NCBI GenBank assembly: GCA_014773175.1
Contig: VXCM01000420.1
Span: 62,001 to 126,000, forward strand
Length of the DNA stretch: 64,000 nt
Direction: 5' to 3'
DNA from: Lucifuga dentata
Lineage: Eukaryota > Chordata > Actinopteri > Ophidiiformes > Bythitidae
The translations under genes and the position numbers were made by a program. Below the pieces are notes generated by a model. It ran no database searches. It was given only the letters and a program-made list of their open reading frames with translations, and was not told the DNA's origin. Of this stretch, positions 36,389 to 48,919 are shown piece by piece. The stretch's first letter is position 1; each line of letters opens with the position of its first letter.

Positions 36389-37754
36389 GTGCGTGCACGC
36401 ACCTACAACAACCCAAGTGCAGATGCATGTGTCAGTGTAGGTTTGTGTGATTACGAGTGTGTGTATGGTGGATCTGTTTATGGAGGGATTGTGTAATGGA
36501 ATAGAGTTAGTGCTCATTCTGCCTGAGCGACGTATGTTGATGCTTCTTTGTCTTGAGATCAGTGTACCGTCGAACATTCTGGTATCAAACTGTAACTTTC
36601 CTGCTCAGCGTAACAGCACCATGTGACAGCCACCTTCACACTGTCCTCTTGATCTCTCCGCACGTCTCTGTTGTTCTTCGCCGATCAAAGTCTTAGCGGT
36701 GTGGACCTCACACAGGCTCAAGACGGAGATACCGCACTCTTTCCTGCGTCGTGGTCCGTGGCGAATTTTGTTTTTCAGATCAGGGATTGAGAGGAGCACA
36801 TGTACAGCAGTTGTGTGTATAAAATATGCGTCTGGGTGAGCCGTGGGACTGTCGGGTGTAATTTGTTTTTGCAGACTCGGAGGTTGACCGTGCTAAGATT
36901 TATACTCATCTGGCAGTTTTCGCCCTCGCCCCATTGCGTTGCACAAGCTTGAATGACACCCTGTTCATCTGGAAATACAGTGGAAATAGCGTATTCTGTC
37001 TGCATTAGTTACTCTGGAGCTTTGATTTGCATGATACCACATTTTTAATTCCCTGGAACATTGATGTTGTCTCCATGAAGATCTTATGTTTGTCATTGTT
37101 AATCAATGTGCTACATCCTTATATCTCACCAGAAAGCCCAAAATATTGCATGTGCATACACCACAAGTTAGAGAAGTGGGTCTGACTTGTGGAGGAAGAG
37201 GTTCCTCATCGGTTTTACACGCAGAGATAAACAGTCAAAAATAGAACTCCTTCATCTCTTCTTGACCTAGAATTTGTGTGACCACACTGAGGCTTTTCCA
37301 GCCAACCCTGTTGTTACCTGGTCCTGAACAATTGAGGAGAAATTCAAGTGGTTGAAGAGCGTTTGGAAGCGCTCATCCATGAAGGCCTTGAAGCAACACC
37401 AGGAAAAATGGAGGGTCCTTTACCCAAAACACCATGGGATAAGATGTCCTCCTTGGTCCTGAAATATCCTCATCAGAGAACAAAATGGGGTTATAATGGA
37501 AATGTATGGCAGGGTGTGGCGTGTTATGAGAATCCCACAAATTATGGGCTGGTGGGTAATTGTTCTAATCCAGCAAACCGACGCTGCGGAAACAGAGGTT
37601 GCCATTTTGGAGAAGGGGATAGAGCCAGTTATTTCCTGAGTCCAGGCTGGGATCTAATGGTTCAGGGGGAAAGTGTGTGGGCCTGGTGGTGTTCAGGGGA
37701 GCCACAGCTTTGAGGGTTTGTGGTTTTTGCATCTATAAATGTATGAAAATACCT

Positions 37755-37875
37755 GTTAGTAACTGTAGCAGTGATGGAAGAAGTAAAAGTCGCAGTACCA
37801 GAGTGGAACAATACTCCATTACAAGTCAAAATCCTATATTAAGATGTAAAATTAAACAGAATTAGCAGTGAAATA
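37755..37875. repeat. AAGTACTT-rich hAT-like repeat, partial copy
   Basis: GATGGAAGAAGTAAAAGTCG and ATACTCCATTACAAGTC are characteristic blocks of the same fish repeat as at 28670. Confidence 0.55.
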
Positions 37876-37950
37876 CTTGAGGATAAAAAGTTAAAAAACA
37901 AAAAAAAGAGGAAAATGTGCTCCAATTTTTGGATGATTTGTGGTTAAACA

Positions 37951-38092
37951 ATAAAAGTAAGGAAAGAGCAAAGGATAGGAGGAGTGAAAGAGTAAAACAT
38001 GAGATAGGAGAGAAAGAACAGAAGGGGAGAAGGAAGGAAAGAATAGGTAACAAGGGAAGAAAAGGAGAAAAAGAAAAACAGGAAGAACCAGT
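37951..38092. repeat. Purine-rich tract on + strand
   Basis: About 140 bp is dominated by A and G (GGAAAGAG, GGAGAAGGAAGG and similar), with few pyrimidines and no fixed unit. Open frames through it are low complexity and not genes. Confidence 0.75.
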
Positions 38093-38789
38093 ACTTCCAA
38101 ACTGTACATAAATACAACCATTTAGAGTTAGTTACATTCTAACTCTGAACAGTAAGACAGCTTGTAACAGTGTATAAAAGTTATAATTAGGGTCATTTTC
38201 TTCCAAAAACCAGATCCGTGTCTTCTCCGGACTTTCCCTCTCAGCTGGAAAATGTGAGGAACAGGGATCAAAGATAGCATCTGATGCATTCGCTGGGACT
38301 CACTGAATTTCAGTTATTTGAGATTTCATCTGTTTGCTCCATTCTTGGCGTCATTTTCTAGCAATAACTCACTGCACTTGCTCAGCCTGGAGCTTTCATC
38401 AGATGTTCAGAGGGAGCGACGTCCTGGATGGTGTTGTGTTTGTGCGGTGCACTGCTTTTCTTGGAATGTGCGCAGGCTCTTTGATTGTTCTGTTTCCTGT
38501 GATTTCAGAGCCCCTTTGTCTCGTCGTGGCAACTCACTAATCAGAGAACTCCGTCATAGCTCCCCGTCGCTCCCCTAATGTCACCCGCTGCATTATGGTA
38601 TTTTTGGCTCTGCTCTCATACTTCAGTCCATTGAAACAAAAATGACAAAGTTGGCAGAAACAATAGCCTTTGGAATGTACAGACTAAAAATGAGTCGGTG
38701 GCATCGGTGGCAGCAGAGAAGGTAACTGCTCCGTCATGAGGCAATGGTCCAAATGTAAATACCTCATGAAATGCCAGTGCAAAAATTAG

Positions 38790-39240
38790 CTATGGAGGAA
38801 GTATTCAAAATAAGATACTAATACGGCAGTAAAAATACCTTTGCCAAAGCCAAACATGTCCAAACAAAATGTATCTTCTTCATCAGAATCCTCATTTCTC
38901 TGGTAGACATTTGCACATTATTAATGAAAATCCACAAACAACCTTACAGTATATCTCCACTTTTGGAGCCAAACTCTAATGCTAATACTAACTTTTCCTT
39001 TCTAAAACAGTTGCGATAATGTCTAAAATGCATTCTGCCATTATACTAGAACAAGACTGCGATGCAAGGGTTTTTCTTGACAACAGCGATATTTAATGAA
39101 TTCAAAGTTTTAATCTGCAAAGTAACGGCAGCTGTCAGATCAGTTTAATGGAGTGAAAAAAGGCAATATTTCCTCTGGAATATGATGGAGTGGAAGTAGA
39201 ATGGAGCACAAATTGAAATACTGTACTTAAGCAACATAAA
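38790..39240. repeat. AAGTACTT-type hAT-like repeat, diverged
   Basis: Begins near GGAGGAAGTATTCAAAATAA. Later blocks include GAAATACTGTACTTAAGCAA and AAAAGTACAATACT. The boundaries are approximate. Confidence 0.4.
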
Positions 39241-40349
39241 AGTACAATACTATTATTGTACAGTACAATACTAGTAATAAATATACATGGATACTTTCCA
39301 CATCTGGTGAAAAATAACAGCACGTCCCTCTTAATAAGACCTTTTTCTCACCTTTGAACGCCTGAACGCCTCAGCGTGATTTATGAAATTATATATTACA
39401 GGCTACTGAGCACACAGATATTTTTTTTTCCTGTTGGAGGACGTGAGAATATGCCAAGGCTGGAGAATCATAATGAAGTCAGTTCTTTGCATTCTGGGTT
39501 TCCCCCATCTTCTTCTGCTTACGCTGTGGTTTCACGATGTGTTATGGGATCCATGAAACAACAATGAAACCAGATGTGCTTAGTAATGCGTCTCCGCTCA
39601 GTCTTAAGAGTTTTGCAGAAGTTGAGCTGAGTGCAACATGTCGGCAGTGTGAAAACTTTGTGCCGTCTAAGCTTTCTGGAAGGGCCTCCAATTCCCTTTT
39701 ATACGTCTTCTTAAAATAAGCCCCCTCCCATTGGCTGAGAGGAGCCTGGTCATTGAATCACATTGGGCCAATTAGAGAGTAACACTTCCTTTACCGTGAA
39801 AGATGTTTCCTGTTGATAATAAACGTGTGGGGGAGGGGGGGATTGTTGAAACACAGCCAGTGTTTCTCTGACCTTTGTGGCCTTCATGATGGAAAAAATG
39901 ATGGTGTCACTGGGGTGAGGTGTGTGTTTTGTCTGTGTGTGTGTGCGCATGTTAGTGCATGTGTTTGCAAAAGTACAGTGACACAAGGCCTGATGAGAGG
40001 AGCTGTTTGAGTTTGGACACACAAACCCACAATACACAAACCCTCACGTGGCACACACACACACACACAGTCACACTGCAAAAAAAATATATTAGAAACA
40101 AGCAAATTCATTTGTAATCAAGTGAAATTTTCTGGCAATAAGTGAAATATTTACAAATGAGTTAATAAAATATGTTGAAAGATAAAGCTCAGGCCAGAAC
40201 AAAACACAATCTGACCTTAAAAAAGGTTAAAAAAAAAATCAAATTAAGGCTGTTTAGCTTCATATAACCCATGAAACTTTAGAAACTCAAGTTAACATTG
40301 CTTGCAAGTAGATTAAATGGCTCATTTTTGGCATCTTTGCTTATGAAAA

Positions 40350-40387
40350 TTAGGGTTAGGGTAGTTAGGGTTAGGGGTTAGGGTTAG
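40350..40387 (+). repeat. Interstitial telomeric repeat (TTAGGG)n
   Basis: Five TTAGGG units plus a partial one, with two small interruptions, sit inside the CACTG-ended element. Confidence 0.9.
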
Positions 40388-40679
40388 ATGACACCTTGAA
40401 AAGCCATTTTTAAAGCTTTATTTGTTTTTAACAAGGCAAGAGTGAAAGACTCGAGATCAAATGACAATGAAGTATGGAAGAATTTTCTCGAATCAAGTGT
40501 AATTTTCTTGATTCTATGGCCGTGATATGATTTAATCTCCATGTATTTGAACATACAGACATTTCTAGAAAATTCCAGAAACAAGTTGGTTTTAACTGGA
40601 AACAGACTGATATAATCTCACAAGAACAAGTCTAAAAATCTACCGCATCTAGTCCTTGATTGGATTATTTTCCTTGGAT

Positions 40680-40713
40680 AAAAAAAAAAAAAAGGNAAAA
40701 AAAAAAAAAAGGA
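40680..40713. other. Assembly join: A15-GG-N-A14-GG
   Basis: The N at 40697 separates two copies of the same poly-A-GG string, as in the klf2 duplication. Confidence 0.8.
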
Positions 40714-41426
40714 GTGAATCATCTTCATAGAAAATGTCGAGACTTTTGTTGAATTCCCTGTTTTTTGCAGTGCAACCATGATGTGCTGCGACTCTGACTG
40801 ACTCATACTTGCCGTGTCACGGCTTCCTTGTCACCGGCCGGGCTGACGGCTGCTTCACATGCCGGTGCCAAACGGGCGATGTGAAGCGGTTCACTCCCTG
40901 TGGGAACGACAGCTTCGCTCTGATCAGCGCAGGCACATCACATTCCAAGCTTGTATTTAAACCAGCCCAACAAATCTGATGTTTAACTCCTTGTGGCACC
41001 AATCTCATCTTTCACAACTGTATAAACAAGGAGGGAAAACCACATGGGTGTGAGAAGATCAGAAGATCAGATGTACACATGTAAAATGCTTTAAATATCC
41101 TGTTTACACTGAAAAACATAAATTTGAGTCTAAAGATTATGTTTTTATTTTTTTCTCCAGTGACAAAAATACCCTCGCAGACTAATATTCGCAAATCATT
41201 CATGTAGTCAATCAAGTTATTCAGTCTATATGTCAGCTACACATTGACAAATTAATATTACAAATATTTAGATTTCCCAGCATAGTAAACATTTTCCTGT
41301 TTTGATTTTCTCTGTCCGCAGACATTTCTGACCAATGAGCACAAACTTTTACTGCTATGTTTTGGTTAAATTGGATTTTCCTGTGTAAAACTGAACCAAA
41401 CCAAACATGGTAAATACAACATTTTA

Positions 41427-41965
41427 AAGGACCATACCACCATTTTGCATGTTTGAGACTTATATATCCATTTTTTATACATGTAACGTTACTGACAATC
41501 AACTACTGGAAAGGTGAATTAAAAATGTTTTCCTACCTTCCAGACCGCCATTGGTTTCAGTTCATTCTGGTACGCTATTAAAATCAACTTGTTGATACTT
41601 GAAACATTTTTGGGACAATACGTGTATTCAGGTTTTTAAAATTACGTAATTTTAGCGTTTAAGTGCAATAAAAAGCATGGAGTGATTGTATGTCTCCATC
41701 GGGGAATATAGTCTCAAAAGAAGACCTACATTTATTGAAAAATTTAAATGACCGTGACTTCACAATTTTACGTAACTATTAGCAGGCGAAACATTGATTT
41801 TTAAGGTGGGTATATCACTTGAATATTTGATTTTGAAAGATTTTTTGCAAAATATCAGGAAAGCTGAAATATGGTTTTATCCTTTGGGAAATGATTGTCA
41901 GTAATATAACACATGAAAATTGAATATATTAGGCTCAAACCTGCAAAATAGACGGTATGGTCCTT
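41427..41965 (+). mobile_element. MITE, TA/TTAA-flanked family, copy B
   Basis: Left end AAGGACCATACCACCATTTT, then GCATGTTTGAG. The right end is the inverted equivalent, GGTATGGTCCTT. The flanks read TTTA and TTTAAAA, so a TA or TTAA target is possible. It shares interior blocks with copies A and C, including GGTTTCAGTTCATTCTGGTA and TTTGATTTTGAAAGATT. Non-coding. Confidence 0.85.
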
Positions 41966-43633
41966 TAAAATTTAGTTCCTGATTCGGACCAGAGCAAATG
42001 AACTACAGGTCTGGAAGCAACGCAACTCCTAAAAATCCCCTAAAATTAATCTTGCTACTGTATCTTCTTTAAAGCTAAACAGAATTAAATAAGATTAGCT
42101 AGATTTTTATGCATTTTAAAAAAATTATAAACTATATTTTTGATCAATTTTGTTATTTCTTTCTCTTTAGGTCAGTATATTATTAAACAAGACAGGCTAG
42201 CTGCATATGTGGGAGCCCTTCTAGTCGTGCTTGTTTCTCGTAAGGGATTTTTTTTTTCAGCTCATATTTCAATCGAGTCTGAATCTTAATATCCCCAAAA
42301 GCTTTGCTGAAGATTTTCTGTCTGTTGACCTCTGATGGTTTCAGTGACCAGGATCTCACCCACGCCCACCTGTTTCTGTGGCCTGCAGAGACTCAGGCTT
42401 GTTTACCTCTAATGGGACCATGCAGCAGAGTTAAACCGAGGGGCCCGACGGCTGCGGCCGCAGGTTAGAGGAATGTCTACCGTCTGGACGGGAAAATGTA
42501 ATCAGCTGAGATCAGCGAATTAAAGCTGGTTTCTCTTTCTCCCTTCACACTCTCGCTTTCCCTCCATGTGCTTCTCACGCATGCAGGCTCTCTTGTTGCG
42601 CGCATGCACACACACACTCTTTCACATGAAGAAAAATGACACCTTTTCTCTCAGCTATTTCCTGTGTTTTTACATACTTGGGCCTGGGGTACAAGAGGCA
42701 ACCTTGTGTTTTCATGTGACAAAACACACACAGGTCTGTGTGGATTCGGGAGAGGTGAATAGCCTAATTCATCATATGGGTTTAGGCCTGTCTAAGCCTC
42801 ATCTGGGAATATCTCTATCTACACTTAGAAAGTAGAACTGTTGGTGCTGTCTCTTGAGCTTAAAGAAATTACAACTCAGTCCTGTCCTCTGTTTGACTGA
42901 TGATGTCTCTGGAGAATCTAAATTCCACAGTTCAAATGTGGTTTTCAGCCTGCATTTCTACTAAAAATTTGCCCATTTGACTGTCGTCCATTTACAGTAG
43001 AAGCAGCATTATGCATGAACCTTTACTTTTCTTTTGGATGTATTCACAAAAAGCAACATGCACAACTATCATCACTATACTGTACATATTACACAGTATA
43101 TTTACATGCACGCCATACTCTGATTCTTTGTACTCTGATTAAGGCAATAATGTGAGTAAATGTATACACGAATGGAATTGATAGGATTCACGGTTTGCAG
43201 AATATCCTGTATGAGTATGTAGAGAGGCCACCAGGTGAGGAAATGCCTGCGGAGGTGGCTTATTCCGATTATAATGTTCATATGCCTGCATAAATCAATT
43301 TACAATCACATAATCTATGTCTGCTACTCAGAGTAAGATTACTATGATAGATCTAATTAGGGTGTTGGATGTATTTGAAGTATACGGTTTATTACCTTAA
43401 TTTTAATATAATTGAAGTTTTAATGTGCATGTAAATGTTCTGAGTGTGGAAAAATCCTGCATCTTCAGTTTTGGAGAGCTTGGAATGAATAATTAAAGTT
43501 TTGAAAAGAAATAATACAAATCCAACTAAATTAGTTGTAATAGTCATTGTGCTAAAAAAAAGGCTGAGATGCAAAGTTTTTAACATTAATGTAGTTTGAG
43601 TTTTTATGAGTTTTTAAGTAATTTTATTGATTT

Positions 43634-43936
43634 ATTGATGCACACTTATACTGGGTAATTTATCCTCTGCATTTGACATGTCTTAACCACTAAGGTCAGG
43701 CGGCAGCTGTAGCACAACGCCCACAGGGACCAACTCCAGGTCTCCAGCCTAGTGCCTTGGTCAAGGGCAATGGCAGAAGCATAACCAATGCACATTTTTC
43801 TGATGGGGGAAACCAGAGGGCCTAGTCCCATGCAAACACAGAAGAATATGCAAAATTCACACAAAAAGGACCAGGTCTGGCTAATCTAGTAGCTTCATGC
43901 TAGAAGGCAGCAGTACTAACCACCGCGCCACCATGT
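43634..43936 (-). mobile_element. Teleost interspersed repeat fragment
   Basis: It contains GGGGGAAACCAGAGGGCC, CATGCAAACACAGAAGAA and a closing GTACTAACCACCGCGCCACC. The last string is a very common fish repeat terminus. The class is not settled, and there is no coding potential. Confidence 0.5.
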
Positions 43937-44109
43937 ACCATGTCGTATTGTACCGCATTATAACGTATCATATTGTATCATATCGTAAATGTAAATATAG
44001 TGAAGTTAAAAGTACAATATTTCATTCTGAGATGAAAACACAAAACGCAAACAGGTAACTTCCAAGTACCTAAAACTGCACTTTAATAACAACTGACTAA
44101 AAGTACTTA

Positions 44110-44692
44110 AAGGACCATACCACCCATCTTGCATGTTTGAACCTAATATATAAATTTCTTATACATATAAGGTTACTGACAATTATTTTCCAAAGAATAC
44201 AACTGTATTTCAGCTTTCTGATACTTTGCAAAACCTCTTAATCTTTCAAAATCAAATATTTGAGTGATACACCCACCTTAAAAATCAATGTTACACCTGC
44301 TAATAGTTATGCAGCCTTATGAAGTCATGGTCATTTAAATTTTTCCAGAAACACAGGTCTTCTTTTGGGACTGTATTCCCTGGTGGAGACTTACACTTCA
44401 CGCTTTTTATTGCACTTAAACGCTAAAATTACCTAACTTCTTAAAAAAAACCCTGAATATACGTCTTGTTCACAATGATGGATTACTTATCCCAAGAACG
44501 TTTCAAGTATCAACAAGTTGATTTTAATAGTGTACCAGAATGAACTGAAACCAGTGGCAGTCTGGAAGGAAGGAAAAACATTTTTAGTTCACCATTCCAG
44601 TAGTATGCTTTGGGAAATGATTATAGTAACGTTACGTGTATGAAAATTGAATATATCAAGCTCAAACATGCAAAATGGCCGGTATGGCCCTT
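44110..44692 (-). mobile_element. MITE, TA/TTAA-flanked family, copy C (inverted)
   Basis: The ends AAGGACCATACCACCC and GGTATGGCCCTT are inverted repeats, flanked by TTA on the left and TTTAA on the right. Interior blocks are those of copy B read in reverse complement, e.g. AATCTTTCAAAATCAAATAT and GAATGAACTGAAACCAG. It appears inserted into an AAGTACTT-type repeat. Confidence 0.85.
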
Positions 44693-44699
44693 TAATTTG

Positions 44700-47080
44700 C
44701 TGAGTCCTAGCAGTGGAATTACTCCTGATAAATATTCATACACAGTGGACGTTACTGTAACAGGTCGACCACAGGCACGTCACTCAGCCCTCTGCTGCTC
44801 GTCACGCACACACACTCACACATTCTCACTCTTTCTCACACACATGTTGATAACCGCACTTGTAATGTGAACCTTACTGCTGAGGAGAGCAGGCCTGTAA
44901 TTACAGAGCAATGGTGGGAAAGCCATAATAACACAGACTCAAATAGAAATCCGAATCAACAGATGAGTCCAGATTGTTTCGTTCCGTCTGTTTACACAAG
45001 GACGTTTTGTCTCTAGATTTACTTTCCAAGCTGGGAAGCCATTGTCCCTGGTACGAATGTTGACATTTGTGTGATTGAGGTATGCCTTCAAGAAGCCCAT
45101 AAGTGGCGATGTGCGATTGTTGCGCTTTTACGGTTTTTGCTTTCTCTTACAAGCCACATCAAAGTTGTTTTTTTCCTGCTCCGTACAGGCAGATAGACGA
45201 GGCCGTCGGTTCTGATTGTGACTTTAATCAGCAGCAGAGAGCGAATCGTTCTCCCGTTGCATGCAACACGAGCCTCAGTGTGTTTCTGTCACACACACAC
45301 AAACACTGCATTTGCACTATTTCAGCCCGGCTGGCGGAAACCGTTAAATGAGCAGAAACTATGACACCTCCGTGGTATGAAAATTAGACATAATGCACAT
45401 TTTCTTTCCATATAAACCAATGTTGTTTTAACTGGAGGTTTGGTCACCTGTTTATAGACTTGTTGATCGTGCATGAGAGCTGCATAATGAATTGCTGGCA
45501 GGGCAAGTGGACTATTTTGCTTTTTCTGGCACATTCTGAAATCCATCTTTTAATTTGCTTCTCAGCTCTGGCCTGATTTGTTTTGCATATTTCTTTCCGA
45601 TGCTTGTGATGTCAGGGGTCAGTCGTTCAAAGTTAAGACTCGTCAGTCATCTGCTAATTTCATTTTTAATGCAACATCCCAAGTGTGGTCACAGATGAGT
45701 GTTTTCAACCAGAGTTTAGGTTTTCACATTGATGATCTGCGATTGGTGTACTTGGAAATTGAATCACTCGTCAGGCGAAATTTGAAGTGAAATTGTGACT
45801 CACCTATGCTGATCTCAATCTTTATTTGTTATGATCGTGTCATCTATCGTCTATCAAGACCAGTTTTTCCATTGTTTTCAACTTTTGCTGCTTGTTACTG
45901 TAGCTCTAAAAGAAAAAAGAAAAATGGTTTCAAACACTGTTGTTGCTCAATGGCAATTGCCTAAGACACCTCATTCCTGGGAAATGAATGCGTGCCCTTG
46001 TTCCAAATTTAGTTTTTGCCTGCCACCATGGGCTGCTATTTGGTCTGCCATTTCTCAGGGTTGTGGGCTTCTTTAATGAGCACTTTGATCCCACTCAGGT
46101 CTGGCTGTTGCTGTTTACGTGACCTGGAGGGGAAAAAAAAAAAAAAACCTGCTTCCATTCTCTGTGAGAGACCTCTGAGTTGTGGGTGTCCAGTGTGGCG
46201 ATCACATCAGGGCCCCGGGGACCCCCTTCTTCATCGTCAGACCTCGCCCGACCGTGGAAAGGTCCTGGCCTTGCTGTCAAGCCGCGGCAGGGTAGATTTA
46301 TTGTGAACAATGGAACAAGAGATGACAAACATGGACAAGCTGAGGTTACAGGGGATGAAAAATGAAAATAACTGTGAAACACTTTCAGTGAACCTGTCCA
46401 CTTTCCATGGATTATTTCTCCATGCAGATATCAGAGACAGATGGTTTCTTTAGTTTCATTTGTCATAGAACAGGTGGTCTTCATAAGAATCCCTTTATCA
46501 GTCTTATAAATTTCATTGCTAAACTACAACAGCTTGTTTGGCACCACGGCAGATATTTTATTTGCAGCATGGCTTTGACACAGCACAGCTGTGTTGTGAT
46601 TGAGAAAGTGAATTACCTCTTACGTTACATCTGTTTGCCTTCACTGTAAATGCAAAACTCTGTAAGTTCTTCTCCTTTTACCTCCTTGAGACATTACACT
46701 GTAAAAAATATTCAGCTCAACAAGTCATTTCTGTAGTGTCCAGCATTGGTGTATGAGTGATAATGACATATTTTTTTCCTCTGTTTAGAAATGAGATTTT
46801 ATGATAGAATATTGATTAAAATTTGGCTAGTCAGCTTTTAACAGAAATGACTGATTTCCCTGAAGGCATCATCATAAAATAACACATTCCAACATGTGAA
46901 TTACCAGCTGTATGAGTGTAAGCTAACATAAAGTAATAAAAAAAAACTTATCACAACAAGAGTATTAAATGTTCTGGAGGCATTTGCCTTTTGGCTCAGA
47001 GGAAACTTTGTCCTGTTTTGCCGTTTTTCACAACTGTTTGGTCCTGGAAAATAGTGAATAAGTCGAGAGCACTCATAGCT
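44700..47080. other. Intergenic, no gene recognised
   Basis: A GC-rich patch at about 46180-46290 stands out from the AT-rich surroundings, but its frames show no known domain. CACTGTAAAAAATATT at 46697 may start another MITE end. Confidence 0.45.
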
Positions 47081-47083
47081 CAA

Positions 47084-47335
47084 ACCTCTGCCAAGCTTCA
47101 TAATCCTTTAATTTTGTTATTTTAATAATGGAAATATTTAGAAATGTTTAATCTGTATCAGGATCAGGGTGTATATCAAAATACACAAAGATCATGTGAT
47201 GGATGGGCATGTTCTTAGTTCATGGATAAAGCAATGAAAATGTTCTAAAATGACTGTAATTGCTGTATTTGCACCAAAAATGGATCACATTTTCTTGGTC
47301 CTTGACATAACTTTTCACCAAATGAACCCTCAATC
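47084..47335 (-). mobile_element. RTE/LINE-like 3' tail fragment, reverse orientation
   Basis: Starts with ACCTCTGCCAAG, the complement of the CTTGGCAGAGGT terminus. It also carries CAGGATCAGGGTGTATATC and ATGGATCACATTTTC blocks like the fragment at 30738. Confidence 0.4.
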
Positions 47336-48418
47336 AATGAGGACCGAAGACATAACCTCGAAGGTGGTGGCGTGAAACGCAACACATTGCACCAGATCGG
47401 TTCACATGCACTTGGACAAACTGTGGCTTTGTGCTTTGTACGGTTCATTCACAGTGAAAGATTAATCTGTAAATCCTGTTCGAGTAGGATGACAGGATAT
47501 GCACAGCCTGAATAACTGCCAGAGTGACAGGTGTGCATATGGTGTTTGCTTTTGCAAAGTCGACTCGAAACTTTGAGTCGAAAATGTCATAAATAATATT
47601 TATAAGCGTGTATGTAAACATCTTCTGTACTTATATTAAACTAACTTTGCTGTATTTATCCGTGTATAACTTTGCCACCCTTACTTTGGCACAGGAGACA
47701 GACTTGGACATCATGATGGGAATTCTTCCGAGCCAAAGACAAGAAGACAACTGCGGTGTTGACTCAGTGACTCACTGCACGGCTGTTGCTGTTTACACTG
47801 GGCTGTTAATCACTCCACTATATGGCCATGTGAGCCAGGATCCTGCAGCAGGTAGAGTGAGACAGACGAATCATTGCACCAAACACACATATGCACCAGT
47901 CAGTGTAAGAAAGCAAAAACATGCAAACGAAACCAAAAGTCATTCATTGGTGTGCACATTAACTCACTGCTGGGTTTGCAGTACAGTTTGGCGACAGATA
48001 GAGGAATTAACAAGAGCTATAAATCAGGCTGTGGTGGAGCCCTTTGCCTGGACTTGCCTATTGTGTGCTCATCCACGTGTTCTGGATGCCCATGTGACAA
48101 CATTTATGAGTCACACCAGACAGCCTTGTTTGCCCAGGCTGCCATGACTCATTGCATGCTCGCTGGATAGTACCTGGAATGCCGAACTTTTCTCAAGCTT
48201 TAAGTACAGTATCTGTTTGACTTGAGCCTTTGTGAAGTAGTCCTATCTGCATTTTTAGCGTGCTCGCTTTTTACTCCCGTCCACCTCAAAAACAACGGCA
48301 GATTACTCTCTTTCTTTTCTTTTCTTTTCTCTGCAAATCTGCATCTCGCATGTCATTCAAACCTGCTTTATGAGGAAATCTGCAGAATGTACTCATGCAG
48401 CTTTGCACATGTTCTTTC

Positions 48419-48919
48419 CACTCAAAAAAAAAAAAAAAAAAAAAAAAATTCTCCACGAAAAGAAAAGTATTTTACAAGCTATGGTTTACTGAAGATGGCG
48501 CAGAAATCAAGATATAACAAAACCTTAAATATAATAAAAAAAATCAATTTTAGCCTACATAAAACACAAGAAATTCAAGGTGCCGATTGTTTGATTTGCT
48601 TTAAGAAAATCAGTCTCAGGGCTCAATAACAGACAAAATAGCTATATAATTCTTTCGATTGATCTGATTCTTGACATACACAAATCCATATTGTCTTCTT
48701 GTGATTGATTGGAATATTAAGTTTCAACCATGCAATTTTCTTTTCAGGCTTATTTCTTGTCAGCTCTAACTGAAAAACAGACTGAATAGCAAATCAAGAC
48801 CAATTGTCTTGATGAGAGTCCATTACTCTACTGCATATGGTGCCTGATAAAATTATTTTCCTTGGAAAAGAAAAGACTGACTCATCTTGAGAGTTCCACG
48901 AATTCCTGATTTTTCAGTG
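48419..48919. mobile_element. CACTG-ended EnSpm-like MITE, copy 2
   Basis: Starts CACTC(A)27 and ends GAATTCCTGATTTTTCAGTG. The interior shares AATCAAGACCAATTGTCTTG and ATTATTTTCCTTGG with the copies near 54000 and 40074. Confidence 0.55.

Larger units (their letters stand above)
40074..40772. mobile_element. EnSpm/CACTA-like MITE with CACTGCAAAAAA ends, copy 1
   Basis: Termini CACTGCAAAAAAA and TTTTTTGCAGTG are inverted repeats of the CACTR type. The interior is rich in blocks such as AATCAAGTG, TTTTCTTGATTCT, AACAAG and TTGTTGAATTCC. No 3-bp target duplication is evident, and no transposase is present. Related copies lie at 48419-48919 and about 53445-54112, and a fragment at about 52020-52195. 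Confidence 0.65.

Noticed and set aside
37348..37713. 121-codon + frame rich in Cys, Gly and Trp
   Set aside because: No known fold or signal peptide, and no promoter or splice signals; treated as chance.
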